Part shown: one piece after another, positions 1 through 8,623 of the stretch | Layout of the letters: every line of letters begins with the position of its first letter | Numbering within the stretch: position 1 is the first letter of the stretch | Translations under genes and position numbers: made by a program | DNA from: JAJVID01 sp050247435 | GTDB lineage: Bacteria > Acidobacteriota > Blastocatellia > RBC074 | Length of the DNA stretch: 64,000 nucleotides | Reading direction: 5' to 3' | NCBI GenBank assembly: GCA_050247435.1 | Contig: JBFWUF010000044.1 | Coordinates: 4,866 to 68,865 of the forward strand | The notes under the pieces: generated by a model | Told to the model about the DNA's origin: nothing | Seen by the model: only the letters and a program-made list of their open reading frames with translations | Databases searched by the model: none

Positions 1-6
1 CCGCGG

Positions 7-348
7 TTATTCGCAAAACCCTGGCTCAGCCTCGTCTGTCAAACCGGCGAGCAACGCTTCCATATGCTGGCGCGCCTTCCACGCGCCCGTGCGATTGGCC
101 GCCTCGATCCCTTCCATCCACACGCGCCGCGCCTCTTCAAGCCCTTCCTGTTTGACCAGCGCGGAGCCGAGCATCTGATAGGCCGAAGTGTAATCAGGTT
201 TGATGCGGATGACGTTGCGGAGAGCTTCAATGGCTGCGGGCCAGTTCTCAAGCTTCATGTATTCGTTCGCCAGGCCGTACCAGATCATTTCGTTATCAGG
301 CTGATCCCTCAGCATCGCGGTGAAAGCGTCAATTCTCGATTGTGTCAT
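7..348 (-). CDS. Small tetratricopeptide-repeat (TPR) protein
   Basis: A 113-residue protein made mostly of TPR-like helices: one repeat around LENWPAAIEALRNVIRIKPD and the following unit ending in EGLEEARRVW match the TPR consensus (A at 8, G/A at 20, P at 32). TPRs mediate protein-protein contacts; the partner is unknown. The start is taken at the ATG at 348, because a GGAG ribosome site lies just upstream, and the longer upstream reading is low-complexity and Arg/Ser-rich. It diverges from the gene at 407. There is no signal peptide, so a cytoplasmic adaptor is likely. The exact function is not known. Confidence 0.75.
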   Translation of the reverse strand: MTQSRIDAFTAMLRDQPDNEMIWYGLANEYMKLENWPAAIEALRNVIRIKPDYTSAYQMLGSALVKQEGLEEARRVWMEGIEAANRTGAWKARQHMEALLAGLTDEAEPGFCE

Positions 349-406
349 CCCTAATCTCCGTCGATTTGTTAAAGTAGGAAGTGGTCTACTATGAGAGGAT
401 ATCCTT

Positions 407-1456
407 ATGAATAATGACGTCAAGCTCCTCCGGTTGGACGCCAGCGATCGCCGCATCAACGCTGCAATCGCGGCGCTGTTCGCCTGCATTCCGCTCATTC
501 ATATCTCGATCGGGCTGATGTTCCTGCTCAAACCGGAACCGGCCCAGGGCGATGCGCCTAACATTGTTCGGGCGAATCATATTGGAGTGGACAGCAACGC
601 CTATAGGCCGCCGGTTCATCTGGTCAATCTGGAAAACCAATCCATAAAAGAGAGCAGTGGGATCGTCGCTTCTCGACGCAACACCAACATTTTCTGGACT
701 CACAACGACAGCGGCAATGGGCCGTTCATCTATGCTTTTGACCGACAAGGAAAACATCGCGGGGTCTGGCAGGTTGCCGGCGCAAAGGCGGTAGATTGGG
801 AAGACATGGCTATCGGACCGGGACCCAAGCGAGGCCGGCCTTACCTCTACATCGGAGACATCGGCGACAATCTTAAAAAGCGCGCCCAGATTACTGTTTA
901 CCGGATAGCCGAACCGAGCATTATTCCAAAGGACTCTTCTTTAAAAGTTCAGAACCCGCGTGAGACGGAAGCCGCTGACGTAATTCGATTGAAGTACCCA
1001 GATGGCAAGTACGATGCGGAATCGCTCTTAATACATCCCATCACGGGCGACCTCTACGTCATCACCAAAGTGAGAGGCGCGGCTGCCAGGGTGTATAAAT
1101 TGAAAGCGCCAGCGCCAAAACCAGGAGTGTCGTCCCTCTCTTTTGTCGGAGAGGTTCGATTCCCGAATCAGTTTCTAGGATTCATTACAGGCGGAGATAT
1201 TTCCCCAGACGGTCGTCGGGTAATAATCAGCGATTACCTCGGGGCTTGCGAACTCATCTTGCCAGGGAGGCGAGGAATAGCTTTTGATGAGATCTGGAAG
1301 CAATCGCCGCAGCCAGTCGGTATAGGAGGCTTTCCAGGAGTTCGCCGGCAAGGGGAAGCAATCTGTTACCGCGCCGACGGATTGGCCTTGTTGGCGACCA
1401 GTGAAGGGCTTCCTTGCCCGTTAATTGAGGTTGCCCGAAGCGATCAAGATCGGTGA
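407..1456 (+). CDS. Predicted membrane-anchored beta-propeller-like protein
   Basis: A 349-residue protein with one hydrophobic segment at about residues 22-44 (AALFACIPLIHISIGLMFLL), followed by an extracytoplasmic part rich in beta-propeller-like strands: FWTHNDSGNGPFIYAFDRQGK, DWEDMAIGPGP, YLYIGDIGDN and a later DGRRVIISDY segment. These motifs recur in bacterial propeller-type surface proteins of unknown role. A GAGAGG ribosome site precedes the ATG. It points away from the minus-strand DNA-processing operon and ends 30 bases before the GHKL gene, so the two are convergent. Function unknown; family assignment is by motif pattern only. Confidence 0.7.
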   Translation: MNNDVKLLRLDASDRRINAAIAALFACIPLIHISIGLMFLLKPEPAQGDAPNIVRANHIGVDSNAYRPPVHLVNLENQSIKESSGIVASRRNTNIFWTHNDSGNGPFIYAFDRQGKHRGVWQVAGAKAVDWEDMAIGPGPKRGRPYLYIGDIGDNLKKRAQITVYRIAEPSIIPKDSSLKVQNPRETEAADVIRLKYPDGKYDAESLLIHPITGDLYVITKVRGAAARVYKLKAPAPKPGVSSLSFVGEVRFPNQFLGFITGGDISPDGRRVIISDYLGACELILPGRRGIAFDEIWKQSPQPVGIGGFPGVRRQGEAICYRADGLALLATSEGLPCPLIEVARSDQDR

Positions 1457-1486
1457 ATTGAACACGGACGTAAATGGCACGCTCAT

Positions 1487-3190
1487 TCAACAGAGCTTGA
1501 GAGTGATTTTTTCACCGTTGCTCAGAATGAGCGCCACCGCCTCAAGGCTGTGACTGCGGCGGCTTCTATACTTCGGCGTAATGCTTACGATCTGTTGGCC
1601 TTCGGGAATGAATCTCAACAGGTCATCCCAGGAGAAATTTTGTGGGACGGCGTTTCCAATGATCTTTCTGATTTCGCGCTCGCACGATTCGCCATAGTTT
1701 TCAGACATCTCCTCGTAACTGCGCCCGGTGTCATTGAACGGGTCAAATCCAGCCCAGGCATCCGACCGATAGAACATTTGCGGATCAGCGCCGCCAACTG
1801 TGAAATCAACGTCGTCAACATCCCAATTGCTGGTGTCGTTAAAGGTGAAGACAGTGTGATCGCCGACATCACGCCATTCCATCGGCGGTTCTTTTTCAGT
1901 TCCGAAACCCCACTGTCCGGCTTCATAAAAGATCGAGGGGCAGCCTTCGGGAAGTGAGACTTGCGCTCCCGGTTTCCACCAGAGATGTTGAATGTGAAGT
2001 CGTGATTCGTCGGCCGACCGAACTCGATACGCTGGCCCGGTCAGTTCGAGAATAGTGTGCAAGCCGTAATCGTCAGAGAAGAACTTTCCATCCTCCTGAA
2101 CGACTTTCACGCATTCTGCGAGGAACAATGGTGTATGGTCATAGGTGAAAACTGCCGGGGCTGAAAACTGCGCTATGTTGCTGGAATCATCGCCCGATTC
2201 GAACGGCCTGAGGCGAGAGGCTACAAAGACGGGCAAGGTTCGCGCCCGATCTGGGTAAACCCGATAGAAACATTGAAGCGCCCCCGGATTGATTTCGGTT
2301 GCCGGTTTCAGCGTGAAGTATTCCGTCAACGAGTCACGGACGAAATCGAGCAGGTTTTGCAGTTCCTGGTCGTTGATTATGCCGCGTCGTGAAGGAGCCA
2401 TCGAATTGACCGGTCTGCCGCGCCGGACTTCGAGATAGGCTTTGAAATAGCTGGAGTGGGCTACTGCAATCATCTGCCCATACCAGTTGATCCAGAGTCC
2501 TGTCGTCGTGGAATAGCCGCTCTTGTCGTGAAGGCCGATGACGAGTCGGTTGTCCTGATACGAGGTCTCGACCAGGGGAACCTTGGGCAGCGCCTCGGCA
2601 GGGACGCTCGTCTTGACAACGACACCGTTCAACGTGATGTGGAGCAGATCATAATACCCACGCGCCTGAGAGCGTGTAATATCCCATTCGCCAGTCAGCG
2701 TCTTGACGAGCCTGTCGGTCAGTTCCTTAGAGCAGGTGACGCTGATATTGATGCCGGGAACCGGAAACCCGATCCGCTTTAAATTATCCCGCCAGTTGAC
2801 GGCATATAGCTCCTCCCACCAGCGTCTGGCGTCCAGAGTCAGTGAAAGAAGGTTTGAAGAAAAGGTCACTGACTCAACCTCTTCTTGCGCGAGCAGGCTG
2901 TGAATGCCGAGTCCCATCGGCTGCTGCTCTGCTTCGACGCGCTCTTCCCATCTTGATTCGCCGAGCTTTATCAGCGCCTCGAAGTCAGCTTCGTTTCGCA
3001 GTCCCTGCCCGTCATCTTGGTAGATGAATCCACGGTCGTCAGTAATGATCCGCACGTTTCGCGCGCCTGCCCGCGACGAATTCTGGAATAATTCGCCGAT
3101 AATTTCGTTGACTGTACCTGTGAAAGCCCGCTTGATGCCGAGTCGCAGGCGCGCCGGGTTGATGATCTCAGTGATTCGAGAAGATGACAT
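1487..3190 (-). CDS. GHKL/HSP90-like ATPase domain protein
   Basis: A 567-residue protein with an N-terminal GHKL (Bergerat) ATP-binding fold: the N-box EIIGELFQNSSRAGA (Asn about 37) and the G1 box DDGQG (about 59-63) are both visible. The remaining 400 residues are not recognised. GHKL proteins include gyrase B, HSP90, MutL and several MORC-like defence ATPases; no topoisomerase or MutL signature is seen here. The start at 3190 has a GAGG site upstream; a start at 3250 would add 20 residues and directly abut the HNH-like gene's stop codon. It is the last gene of the minus-strand operon and is probably co-expressed with the HNH-like gene. Confidence 0.7.
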   Translation of the reverse strand: MSSSRITEIINPARLRLGIKRAFTGTVNEIIGELFQNSSRAGARNVRIITDDRGFIYQDDGQGLRNEADFEALIKLGESRWEERVEAEQQPMGLGIHSLLAQEEVESVTFSSNLLSLTLDARRWWEELYAVNWRDNLKRIGFPVPGINISVTCSKELTDRLVKTLTGEWDITRSQARGYYDLLHITLNGVVVKTSVPAEALPKVPLVETSYQDNRLVIGLHDKSGYSTTTGLWINWYGQMIAVAHSSYFKAYLEVRRGRPVNSMAPSRRGIINDQELQNLLDFVRDSLTEYFTLKPATEINPGALQCFYRVYPDRARTLPVFVASRLRPFESGDDSSNIAQFSAPAVFTYDHTPLFLAECVKVVQEDGKFFSDDYGLHTILELTGPAYRVRSADESRLHIQHLWWKPGAQVSLPEGCPSIFYEAGQWGFGTEKEPPMEWRDVGDHTVFTFNDTSNWDVDDVDFTVGGADPQMFYRSDAWAGFDPFNDTGRSYEEMSENYGESCEREIRKIIGNAVPQNFSWDDLLRFIPEGQQIVSITPKYRSRRSHSLEAVALILSNGEKITLKLC

Positions 3191-3250
3191 ACTGGAAACC
3201 TCGCGTTGTGGGCGCCGATTGATACGAAGAATGAGAGTTCGCCGGCTCAT

Positions 3251-3556
3251 CTACTGGCCGTATCCGAATGGAATCCATCGGAGCGGATCAGGCGGGAGCA
3301 TTCCTCGTTTGAGATTGAATATCCACCAACCTCGCGCGGCCGTAACAATTCCGCCTCTCCGCCCCCATTCGCGGAAGTGGTTCAGCCGCGAGTGGTGCTC
3401 GATGTGGCATTGCTCGTGAACCTCGACGGTTTCAATCCCGCCTTCCGATCTGAGCACAGGGTGGTGTTGATTGACCTTGGCGCCTTTGCGAATCGGGCGC
3501 TGGCAGAGCGCGCAGATGTTCTTGTGATTGTCCGAAGACGATTTGCGCTTCGACAT
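3251..3556 (-). CDS. Small HNH-like zinc protein
   Basis: A 101-residue protein. It has CALCQRPI near residue 15, then NQHHPVLRSEGG, then a conserved-looking VHEQCHIEHH block, which resembles the Cys-His-His layout of HNH-type nucleases (CxxC, HH, HxxCH). The tail (EWGRRGG onward) resembles the tail of small HNH proteins seen in mobile elements. A GGAAGG ribosome site lies seven bases before the ATG. Its stop codon directly abuts a possible start of the GHKL ATPase gene, suggesting co-translation. Nuclease activity is an inference from motif layout; a purely zinc-binding structural role is possible. Confidence 0.6.
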   Translation of the reverse strand: MSKRKSSSDNHKNICALCQRPIRKGAKVNQHHPVLRSEGGIETVEVHEQCHIEHHSRLNHFREWGRRGGIVTAARGWWIFNLKRGMLPPDPLRWIPFGYGQ

Positions 3557-3768
3557 AGACCGCTTCCTTCCTATGTTCAGACACGATGGGATTAAGCAGA
3601 TCGGATGGTTGCGTGTCCGAAGTCCACGCTGATTTGCTGGCAGCCTTCATTTTCTTATCGCTCTTCTCAGGCGCCGGCGTTGTTGGTTATGAAGGTGTGC
3701 GGATCGTGAATTGACAGGCTCTTACGGCTGAGTTGCGGCGGCTTCATCGCACGCGTTTTTGGCGCGGC

Positions 3769-5046
3769 TTATCTCATTTCTAGTCGAACGGCGAGGTGGG
3801 ACGAATCTTCAAAGAGGCCTATCTGCGCTGTTGATCCCAGCGCTTCCGCCCAACGCTCTTCAAACCATGCGAAGCCGTGTCGAGTCTTGGAAGCGACCGT
3901 CGCGGGCGCAACAACGAAGAATTCCTCGACCGTCGGGTAGCGCTCTAACTCGCGCTCGCGGACATATCCGTACAGGATGCTGTGTTCGGCTTTGACAGGA
4001 AGACCGGATGCGATTTCAGCAAAATGACTGGCAATCTCCTGGCGAGGTCCCGTTACCAGCTTTTCAACTGCGCGGTCAGCGTGTCCCGGCGCTTTGTAGA
4101 TGCGGCGCACGCGGTAGAGCGCATACTGGCAGGTCTTCAGCGCCTGCTCAAATTCTGCGAGTGCTACTTGGTTCCCATCGTCAATCATAATCGAACGAAG
4201 CGTTCGGTTGCGGTAGAGCGTCCCACGCGGATTGAAGCATAGACTTTGGTGTTCCAGCATCAGCGATTCAGCAACCTGCGAGGGAAACCGGCGCAATCGA
4301 GCGATGCCAGCGCCGGTCAGCTTATTGAAGGGGCAGTAAACGCAGGCGCTCTTGAACCAATCCTCGCCGGTTACTTCTTTCAGATAACGTTCGCACTCAG
4401 ATCGGGTCCATCGCCAATCATGAGCAAGCGGATACCAGCCGAGCCGTTGAGGAGTGTCATACTTCTGCGCTTTGATAATTCTCCGCTCCTCGTCAACGTT
4501 GAATCCGAAGACGACGCGGACAGATTCACGATGAGCGAAAGCGCGTTCGCTTTTATCAATCCGCTTTTGTTCTTCGGCGGAAAAGCCGAAGGCGTGACAG
4601 TAAGACTGATCCGTCATTTCTTGCGCTAACCATGCTTCAATTACCCAGGCTTTGAATTTCAAACTGCACCTATGCTCACCAGCGTATTGAGGAACAGTGC
4701 CAGCGGCGCGTAGTTCGTCACTCAGCTTGTATGCGCCTTCGAGATGAATTCGATCGGGACTCCGCGTATCGCTCATTACGACGATTCCATCAGCTTCCAG
4801 ATGACCGGCGCGAGCGACCTGCACATATCGAACCTTGCGCGCGCGCATTCGAGGCAGGGGATGTTGAGAGATCAGATGTCCGGTGTCAGGATACTCATCG
4901 CCCGTCTGGGCCGTGATCACGATCAGATCCTCGGCCAGATCGAAATCTCGCGATTGACTCTCCTCTAGCCATCTCATTAAGAGCGCGGAGGACTCCACTC
5001 CCATGCCGAAGCTGAGTATCACCTTCGATCTCTGATCGCTTGTCAT
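3769..5046 (-). CDS. PP-loop ATPase, phosphoadenosine phosphosulfate reductase-like
   Basis: A 425-residue protein of the PAPS-reductase/ATP-pyrophosphatase group. The PP-loop is the variant SFGMGVESS near residues 12-20, and a CVYCPF cysteine pair lies near residue 235, in the place where such proteins bind metal or sulfur. True assimilatory PAPS reductases are shorter and lie near cys genes, which are absent. Proteins of this type are common in phages and plasmids, and the group also includes DndC, which acts in DNA phosphorothioation; no other dnd gene is nearby, so that link is not supported. It follows the YkgJ-like gene in the same operon. Confidence 0.7.
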   Translation of the reverse strand: MTSDQRSKVILSFGMGVESSALLMRWLEESQSRDFDLAEDLIVITAQTGDEYPDTGHLISQHPLPRMRARKVRYVQVARAGHLEADGIVVMSDTRSPDRIHLEGAYKLSDELRAAGTVPQYAGEHRCSLKFKAWVIEAWLAQEMTDQSYCHAFGFSAEEQKRIDKSERAFAHRESVRVVFGFNVDEERRIIKAQKYDTPQRLGWYPLAHDWRWTRSECERYLKEVTGEDWFKSACVYCPFNKLTGAGIARLRRFPSQVAESLMLEHQSLCFNPRGTLYRNRTLRSIMIDDGNQVALAEFEQALKTCQYALYRVRRIYKAPGHADRAVEKLVTGPRQEIASHFAEIASGLPVKAEHSILYGYVRERELERYPTVEEFFVVAPATVASKTRHGFAWFEERWAEALGSTAQIGLFEDSSHLAVRLEMR

Positions 5047-5073
5047 TTTCTTTCTGGTGAATTGAGATACGCC

Positions 5074-5592
5074 TTAACTGGATTGACTAGAGGCAGTGGC
5101 TTTGCTCAGACGCGCTCTGGCTTCCATCGGAGAAGGCGCAACCAGACCTACTGTGCGCAAGAGCGCCCAGATTTGCGCATACAACCCACCCGTCGTCCAT
5201 TCGCGCGCAATCGCTTGAAGGCCGCGACCGCTTCTGAGGTCAGCCTCGCGTTGGCTCATGCGACAATGGAAAAAAGCGCAGCCGAATGGGCTGACGGCGT
5301 GGATAGCACACCGCTTGTTCGCATCCAGGAACTTGCATGTTTGATCGGGCTTTCTTTGAGGGACAAGAGTCGGAATGCGCATAATCTCCCCTGCCACGCT
5401 CACAATCGCTCCGGGGCTCGCCAGCAGATTTTCCATGGCGAATTGAACCAGGTTGTCATAGCCAAGATGGGCGGCGATCATTTCGATGTCAGAAGGGATC
5501 AAGTATCCCGGAATAATTTCACAATTGGTAACGCACTCTCCGCACGCGCATTCTGTGCGAATGAATCCGAATTCGATTCTGGTCGGCTCCAT
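5074..5592 (-). CDS. YkgJ-like cysteine-cluster protein
   Basis: A 172-residue protein with cysteines in the YkgJ-type pattern: ECACGECVTNC near the N-terminus, then CKFLDANKRCAIH and FGCAFFHC in the middle. This family is predicted to bind zinc or an iron-sulfur cluster; its reaction is unknown. The ATG is preceded by AAAAAGGAGC, a strong ribosome site. It lies between the small acidic gene and the PP-loop gene and shares their strand. The last 60 residues are outside the cysteine core and not recognised. Confidence 0.65.
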   Translation of the reverse strand: MEPTRIEFGFIRTECACGECVTNCEIIPGYLIPSDIEMIAAHLGYDNLVQFAMENLLASPGAIVSVAGEIMRIPTLVPQRKPDQTCKFLDANKRCAIHAVSPFGCAFFHCRMSQREADLRSGRGLQAIAREWTTGGLYAQIWALLRTVGLVAPSPMEARARLSKATASSQSS

Positions 5593-5610
5593 CGCTTACG
5601 CTCCTTTTTC

Positions 5611-5847
5611 TTAAAAATCCGGCCAATCGGGTGGATCGTCGTCACTGTCTTTCACCAAAGTGAGGTGAGCGGGCTTGCGGATTACAGACGGTATGTCAGG
5701 TTCCACTGCGATCTGTCGCGCCAACTCCTCCCGCTCATCAATATCTGTTTCTACGACAGAGAAAGGATCGTCGCCGGTCTGAGCCGCGCCATTACCGATC
5801 ATTTCCTCTGGCACATTGAGACGGTCGTCCTTCTCCTCATCGTTCAT
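5611..5847 (-). CDS. Small acidic hypothetical protein
   Basis: A 78-residue protein with many Asp and Glu residues and a DSDDDPPDWPDF tail. A good GGAGGG ribosome site stands before the ATG, and the gene fits tightly between dnaN and the YkgJ-like gene, which supports it as a real gene. I do not recognise a family. Acidic tails of this type occur in clamp- or SSB-interacting proteins, but that is only a suggestion drawn from its position next to the beta clamp. Confidence 0.5.
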   Translation of the reverse strand: MNDEEKDDRLNVPEEMIGNGAAQTGDDPFSVVETDIDEREELARQIAVEPDIPSVIRKPAHLTLVKDSDDDPPDWPDF

Positions 5848-5860
5848 ACCTTTGCCCTCC

Positions 5861-7063
5861 TCAAGCCAGACAAGGCATCAGGATGTAGCGCGTGACATAC
5901 CCGTCGTCAGTGGTCGGGCGCAGTTCCACCAAAGAGTTTTCGTCGTTGTATTTGATCGTCAGCGCCGAGCCGGACAGCGCGCGGGCGAAATCCTGGAGGT
6001 AGCGGCCGTTGAAGCTGATTGTCGTCTCCACATTAACGGCGGAAGAGAGCGGGATGATCTCTTCTTTGCCTTCGCCGCCGGTGGGATCAACGCTGAGCAG
6101 TTCGTGCCTGTCTGGCGAGAAATGAAACTTGATCATTCCGAATTCCCGATTGCCTCCATCTACGCCGAAGACCGACATCCGGTTGACCACTTCTTTGAAC
6201 GCCTGGCAATCGAGCGTAAGTTGGCGCTCGAAGCTTTTTGATAGAAGCGGCTCGCAATCGGGATATGCCCCGTCGCGTAATACGCAAGAAAATCGTCGGG
6301 CGCCGGCGCCGAAGAACAATCGGTTCAAATCGAGGCCGATATCCACTTCGCCTTCGGATGAGCTAAAGACTTTGGCAATCGCGCTCAAGCTGCTTCGCGG
6401 GATGAGCAGCGTAATTGCTTTGTCTTGAGTGATGTCCAGCCTCTCGACGCAAATCAGACGATGACCATCCGTGGCGATCATCCGCGCGCCATTGGGACCG
6501 ATAGTCAACTGCGCAGTGTCGAGCGCATAGCGGCCTGAATCGCCGTTCCTTTGCGCGGCAAATAGGGATGACTGAATCAATTTCAGCAGGATGTCGCGCG
6601 GTATTTTCGTGAACGGTTCGGCGGCTGCCGGCGCTTCGGGAAATTCGTCCGGCGAAATCGCATTGAGTTTGAACCGGCTGGCGCCGCATTTCAGCAGGGT
6701 GGATCGTTCATCGCCGCTGATAATGATTGTTTCAGCAGGCAATTGCCTGACGATCTCGTAGAGCTTCCGCGCAGGCAAACAAACGGAGCCCGGTTCAATC
6801 ACGTCCGCCTCGACCTCGCATTGCAGCGTGTTGTTCAAACTGGCTGCTCTGAGGATCAGCCGATCACGAGCGGCCTCGATCAACAGGTAACTGAGCGTCG
6901 GCAGCAGGCTCTTTGGCTCAACGATCTCCACCAACAGACTGAGTTCGGCTAACAGGTCGTTGCGGGCGATATGAATCTTGATGGTCTTACCGACTGCGCC
7001 GACCACCTCCCCGAATAGATTTGAAGCTGCGCCTGTCGTCTCGTTGTACGAACTATCGAACAT
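5861..7063 (-). CDS. dnaN: DNA polymerase III beta subunit (sliding clamp)
   Basis: A 400-residue DnaN-type protein; bacterial clamps are usually about 370. The three-domain clamp pattern is visible: LLPTLSYLLIEAARDRLILRA in domain I, the FKLNAISPDEFPEAP segment, then the MIATDGHRLICVE segment in domain II and a C-terminal tail ending in YILMPCLA, close to the usual MPMRL-type ending that forms the partner pocket. The start at 7063 follows AGAGGAAG. The clamp tethers polymerases and repair proteins to DNA. Here it is not beside dnaA or recF but beside a Rad52-type gene, so it is probably an accessory, element-borne clamp. Confidence 0.9.
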   Translation of the reverse strand: MFDSSYNETTGAASNLFGEVVGAVGKTIKIHIARNDLLAELSLLVEIVEPKSLLPTLSYLLIEAARDRLILRAASLNNTLQCEVEADVIEPGSVCLPARKLYEIVRQLPAETIIISGDERSTLLKCGASRFKLNAISPDEFPEAPAAAEPFTKIPRDILLKLIQSSLFAAQRNGDSGRYALDTAQLTIGPNGARMIATDGHRLICVERLDITQDKAITLLIPRSSLSAIAKVFSSSEGEVDIGLDLNRLFFGAGARRFSCVLRDGAYPDCEPLLSKSFERQLTLDCQAFKEVVNRMSVFGVDGGNREFGMIKFHFSPDRHELLSVDPTGGEGKEEIIPLSSAVNVETTISFNGRYLQDFARALSGSALTIKYNDENSLVELRPTTDDGYVTRYILMPCLA

Positions 7064-7121
7064 ATCGCTTCCTCTTCTCGATTGCGGTTGTCTCGAATTC
7101 ATTTCTCGGCGTGAAGGTGGA

Positions 7122-7829
7122 TTACTGCTCCTGTAGCGCTACATTCAGACGCTCGATCAATGCCGATGCGGCTCTACGCGAAATCTCGCTCAGATTGGCC
7201 TGGTACATCTCTCGGCAGGCGGCTTCAGGATCGAGCTTCAGCGTTTTCGCCAGCCTGTTGATCAAGGCGAGTTGCTTGGGTGAGATCAGGTCGGCCAAAG
7301 TTTTTGCTAACGGGTCTCGCGGCGGGGCGGTCGGTGCCCTGTTTCCACTTCGACTCGCCGAATCATTCGATCCATCTTCGTCGCGATAAAGATCACGCGC
7401 GACGCCGAATTTGACCGCGGCTCGTTTGAGCGCGTCGTGCTCTGCCTTCTTGATGCCGGTCTCGCTGTCGGCCGGCCCTGTGCCTACGCCCTCGCGCGTC
7501 ACGCCGTTAATTGTGATCGCGGCGGTCACCGCGACGAAATCTCCGATCTGAACGATGTTGCGGACGGCGTGCGACCAATCGGGAACGATTCTATCGAGCA
7601 GGTCAGCTACAACGTGCCATTCGACATAATCAACGTAATGCGTCTGGCCATTGCGGTCGCGCCAGCCCTCGCGCTGCTTTACATCTCCCTTCCTGATGCC
7701 CTCGCTCAGTCGTTTGAGCAGGGCTGAGAAACCGATCTCCGCGCCGGATTGTTGATGAGCGGGTGTCACAGAGGTTTGCGCCGCCGGAGCCAATTTGATT
7801 GATGCGTGTTGGTTGCTGTTGGCGTTCAT
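7122..7829 (-). CDS. Rad52/Rad22-family single-strand annealing protein
   Basis: A 235-residue protein. The core signature of the Rad52/22 family is clear: VDYVEWHVVADLLDRI, the VTREGVGTG turn, then the GIKKAEHDALKRAAVKFG helix and an arginine/tyrosine ending (ARDLYRDEDG). Such proteins anneal complementary single strands in phage and plasmid recombination. The C-terminal third is a variable linker plus a helical tail (DPLAKTLADLISPKQLALINRLAKTL) typical of phage recombinases. The start at 7829 follows AAAGGAAA. It lies directly downstream of the broken radical-SAM gene and upstream of dnaN, consistent with a recombination-replication operon. Confidence 0.85.
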   Translation of the reverse strand: MNANSNQHASIKLAPAAQTSVTPAHQQSGAEIGFSALLKRLSEGIRKGDVKQREGWRDRNGQTHYVDYVEWHVVADLLDRIVPDWSHAVRNIVQIGDFVAVTAAITINGVTREGVGTGPADSETGIKKAEHDALKRAAVKFGVARDLYRDEDGSNDSASRSGNRAPTAPPRDPLAKTLADLISPKQLALINRLAKTLKLDPEAACREMYQANLSEISRRAASALIERLNVALQEQ

Positions 7830-7954
7830 CGCTTCATTTCCTTTCGATTCGCGATTTGGTTCGGATGAAAAATGCCGTAATCGCTCACGCCGCCATCCGC
7901 TCATCTTTTTAATCCGGAGGTGTGATCTGGTGAGTTGCTCCTGGACTGAAGAGG

Positions 7955-8356
7955 TTATCGAGGTCGGGCGAGGATATTGGTGGGCAGGTAGAGCGCGGGA
8001 TGATGAATGATCCGCTGGTTGGTCGAACCGCGCCATTCTCCGGCGTTCTCTGAAAGCTCTTTGACGAAGGGGCCATCAATCAGAATGTCCGAGAGTTCAA
8101 GAATCCGCCTGATTGTCCGATCATTGCGGTTTGCCAGGTCATCCAGCATATAGCCTGTGTAAAGTGTGATGTGCTGGCCGCGCTGTCTGAGTAATTGCAT
8201 CAAGACCAACAACCCTTGCGGTTGCAGAAACGGCTCTCCGCCGAGGATGGTCACTCCGTCACGAGGCGCGCCTTGCGGATCGAGCAGGCGCTCGATGATT
8301 TCGCTGACTTTCATTTCGACGCCGCCGTTGATGTCGTGAGTTTCAGGAACGAAGCA
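7955..8356 (-). pseudogene. Radical-SAM activase-like gene, C-terminal half (split by the Tn554-like element)
   Basis: The 133-codon C-terminal half of an NrdG-like radical-SAM protein. The reading frame opens with the last Cys of the CxxxCxxC cluster motif (CFVPETHDINGG), passes through VTILGGEPF (the GGE SAM-binding motif) and IDGPFVKEL, and ends normally. A TAG lies just upstream, inside the inserted DNA. The N-terminal half is at 12620-12907 in the same orientation. Joining them gives 229 residues, one less than the intact paralog at 8624. The ATG at 8314 could start a cluster-less remnant, which would not be a functional radical-SAM enzyme. Confidence 0.85.
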
Positions 8357-8361
8357 AGAAG

Positions 8362-8375
8362 TTATCTACAGTCTG
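8362..8375 (+). repeat. Terminal inverted repeat, left end of the Tn554-like element
   Basis: TTATCTACAGTCTG on the plus strand, a perfect inverted match of the sequence at 12605-12618. It is next to the codon for the last Cys of the interrupted CxxxCxxC motif, with five extra bases between them. Confidence 0.8.
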
Positions 8376-8623
8376 GGCGGGAATGATACGATTTGATCGA
8401 TAAGTATGCTCTCTCTATTGGAGTTATTCTCCCAGCAGTCCATTGAGTGTTGCAAGCTTGAAGCGAGCGGAGCAAGCGTAAAGCTTGCAACACTCAATGG
8501 ACTGCTCGCAGCCGCGCTGCTATGTTCACGGCGGATTTCCTCAATCCTTTCCGGGAGGCGTTGAAATCTCTGTCTACTCTTTTCGCTCAAGGCGAGGAGC
8601 AGTCTTATGGAGACGCAACATGT
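8376..8623. other. Non-coding left arm of the Tn554-like element
   Basis: About 250 bases between the element end and its last gene. The only clear structure is the long hairpin at 8435-8505. A minus-strand reading frame through it is a by-product of the hairpin and has no ribosome site or recognisable protein. Confidence 0.6.
8435..8505. repeat. Perfect 25-bp inverted repeat (large hairpin) inside the element
   Basis: Two perfectly complementary 25-base arms (8435-8459 and 8481-8505) flank a 21-base loop, each arm containing AAGCTTGCAACACTCAATGG or its complement. It lies downstream of the radical-SAM cargo gene. No T-run follows on either strand, so it is not a classic intrinsic terminator; a transcript barrier, recombinase-binding site or small non-autonomous repeat are alternatives. 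Confidence 0.8.

Noticed and set aside
3557..3768. Small minus-strand frames between the PP-loop gene and the HNH-like gene
   Set aside because: They lack ribosome sites and run into the HNH gene in another frame; no conserved pattern is visible.
3769..5046. DndC and a phosphorothioation system
   Set aside because: No dndA, dndD or dndE gene is present; the DGQHR proteins nearby belong with dpdA instead.
8366..8590. A 74-codon minus-strand frame in the left arm of the Tn554-like element
   Set aside because: Most of it is the perfect hairpin read as protein, with no ribosome site.
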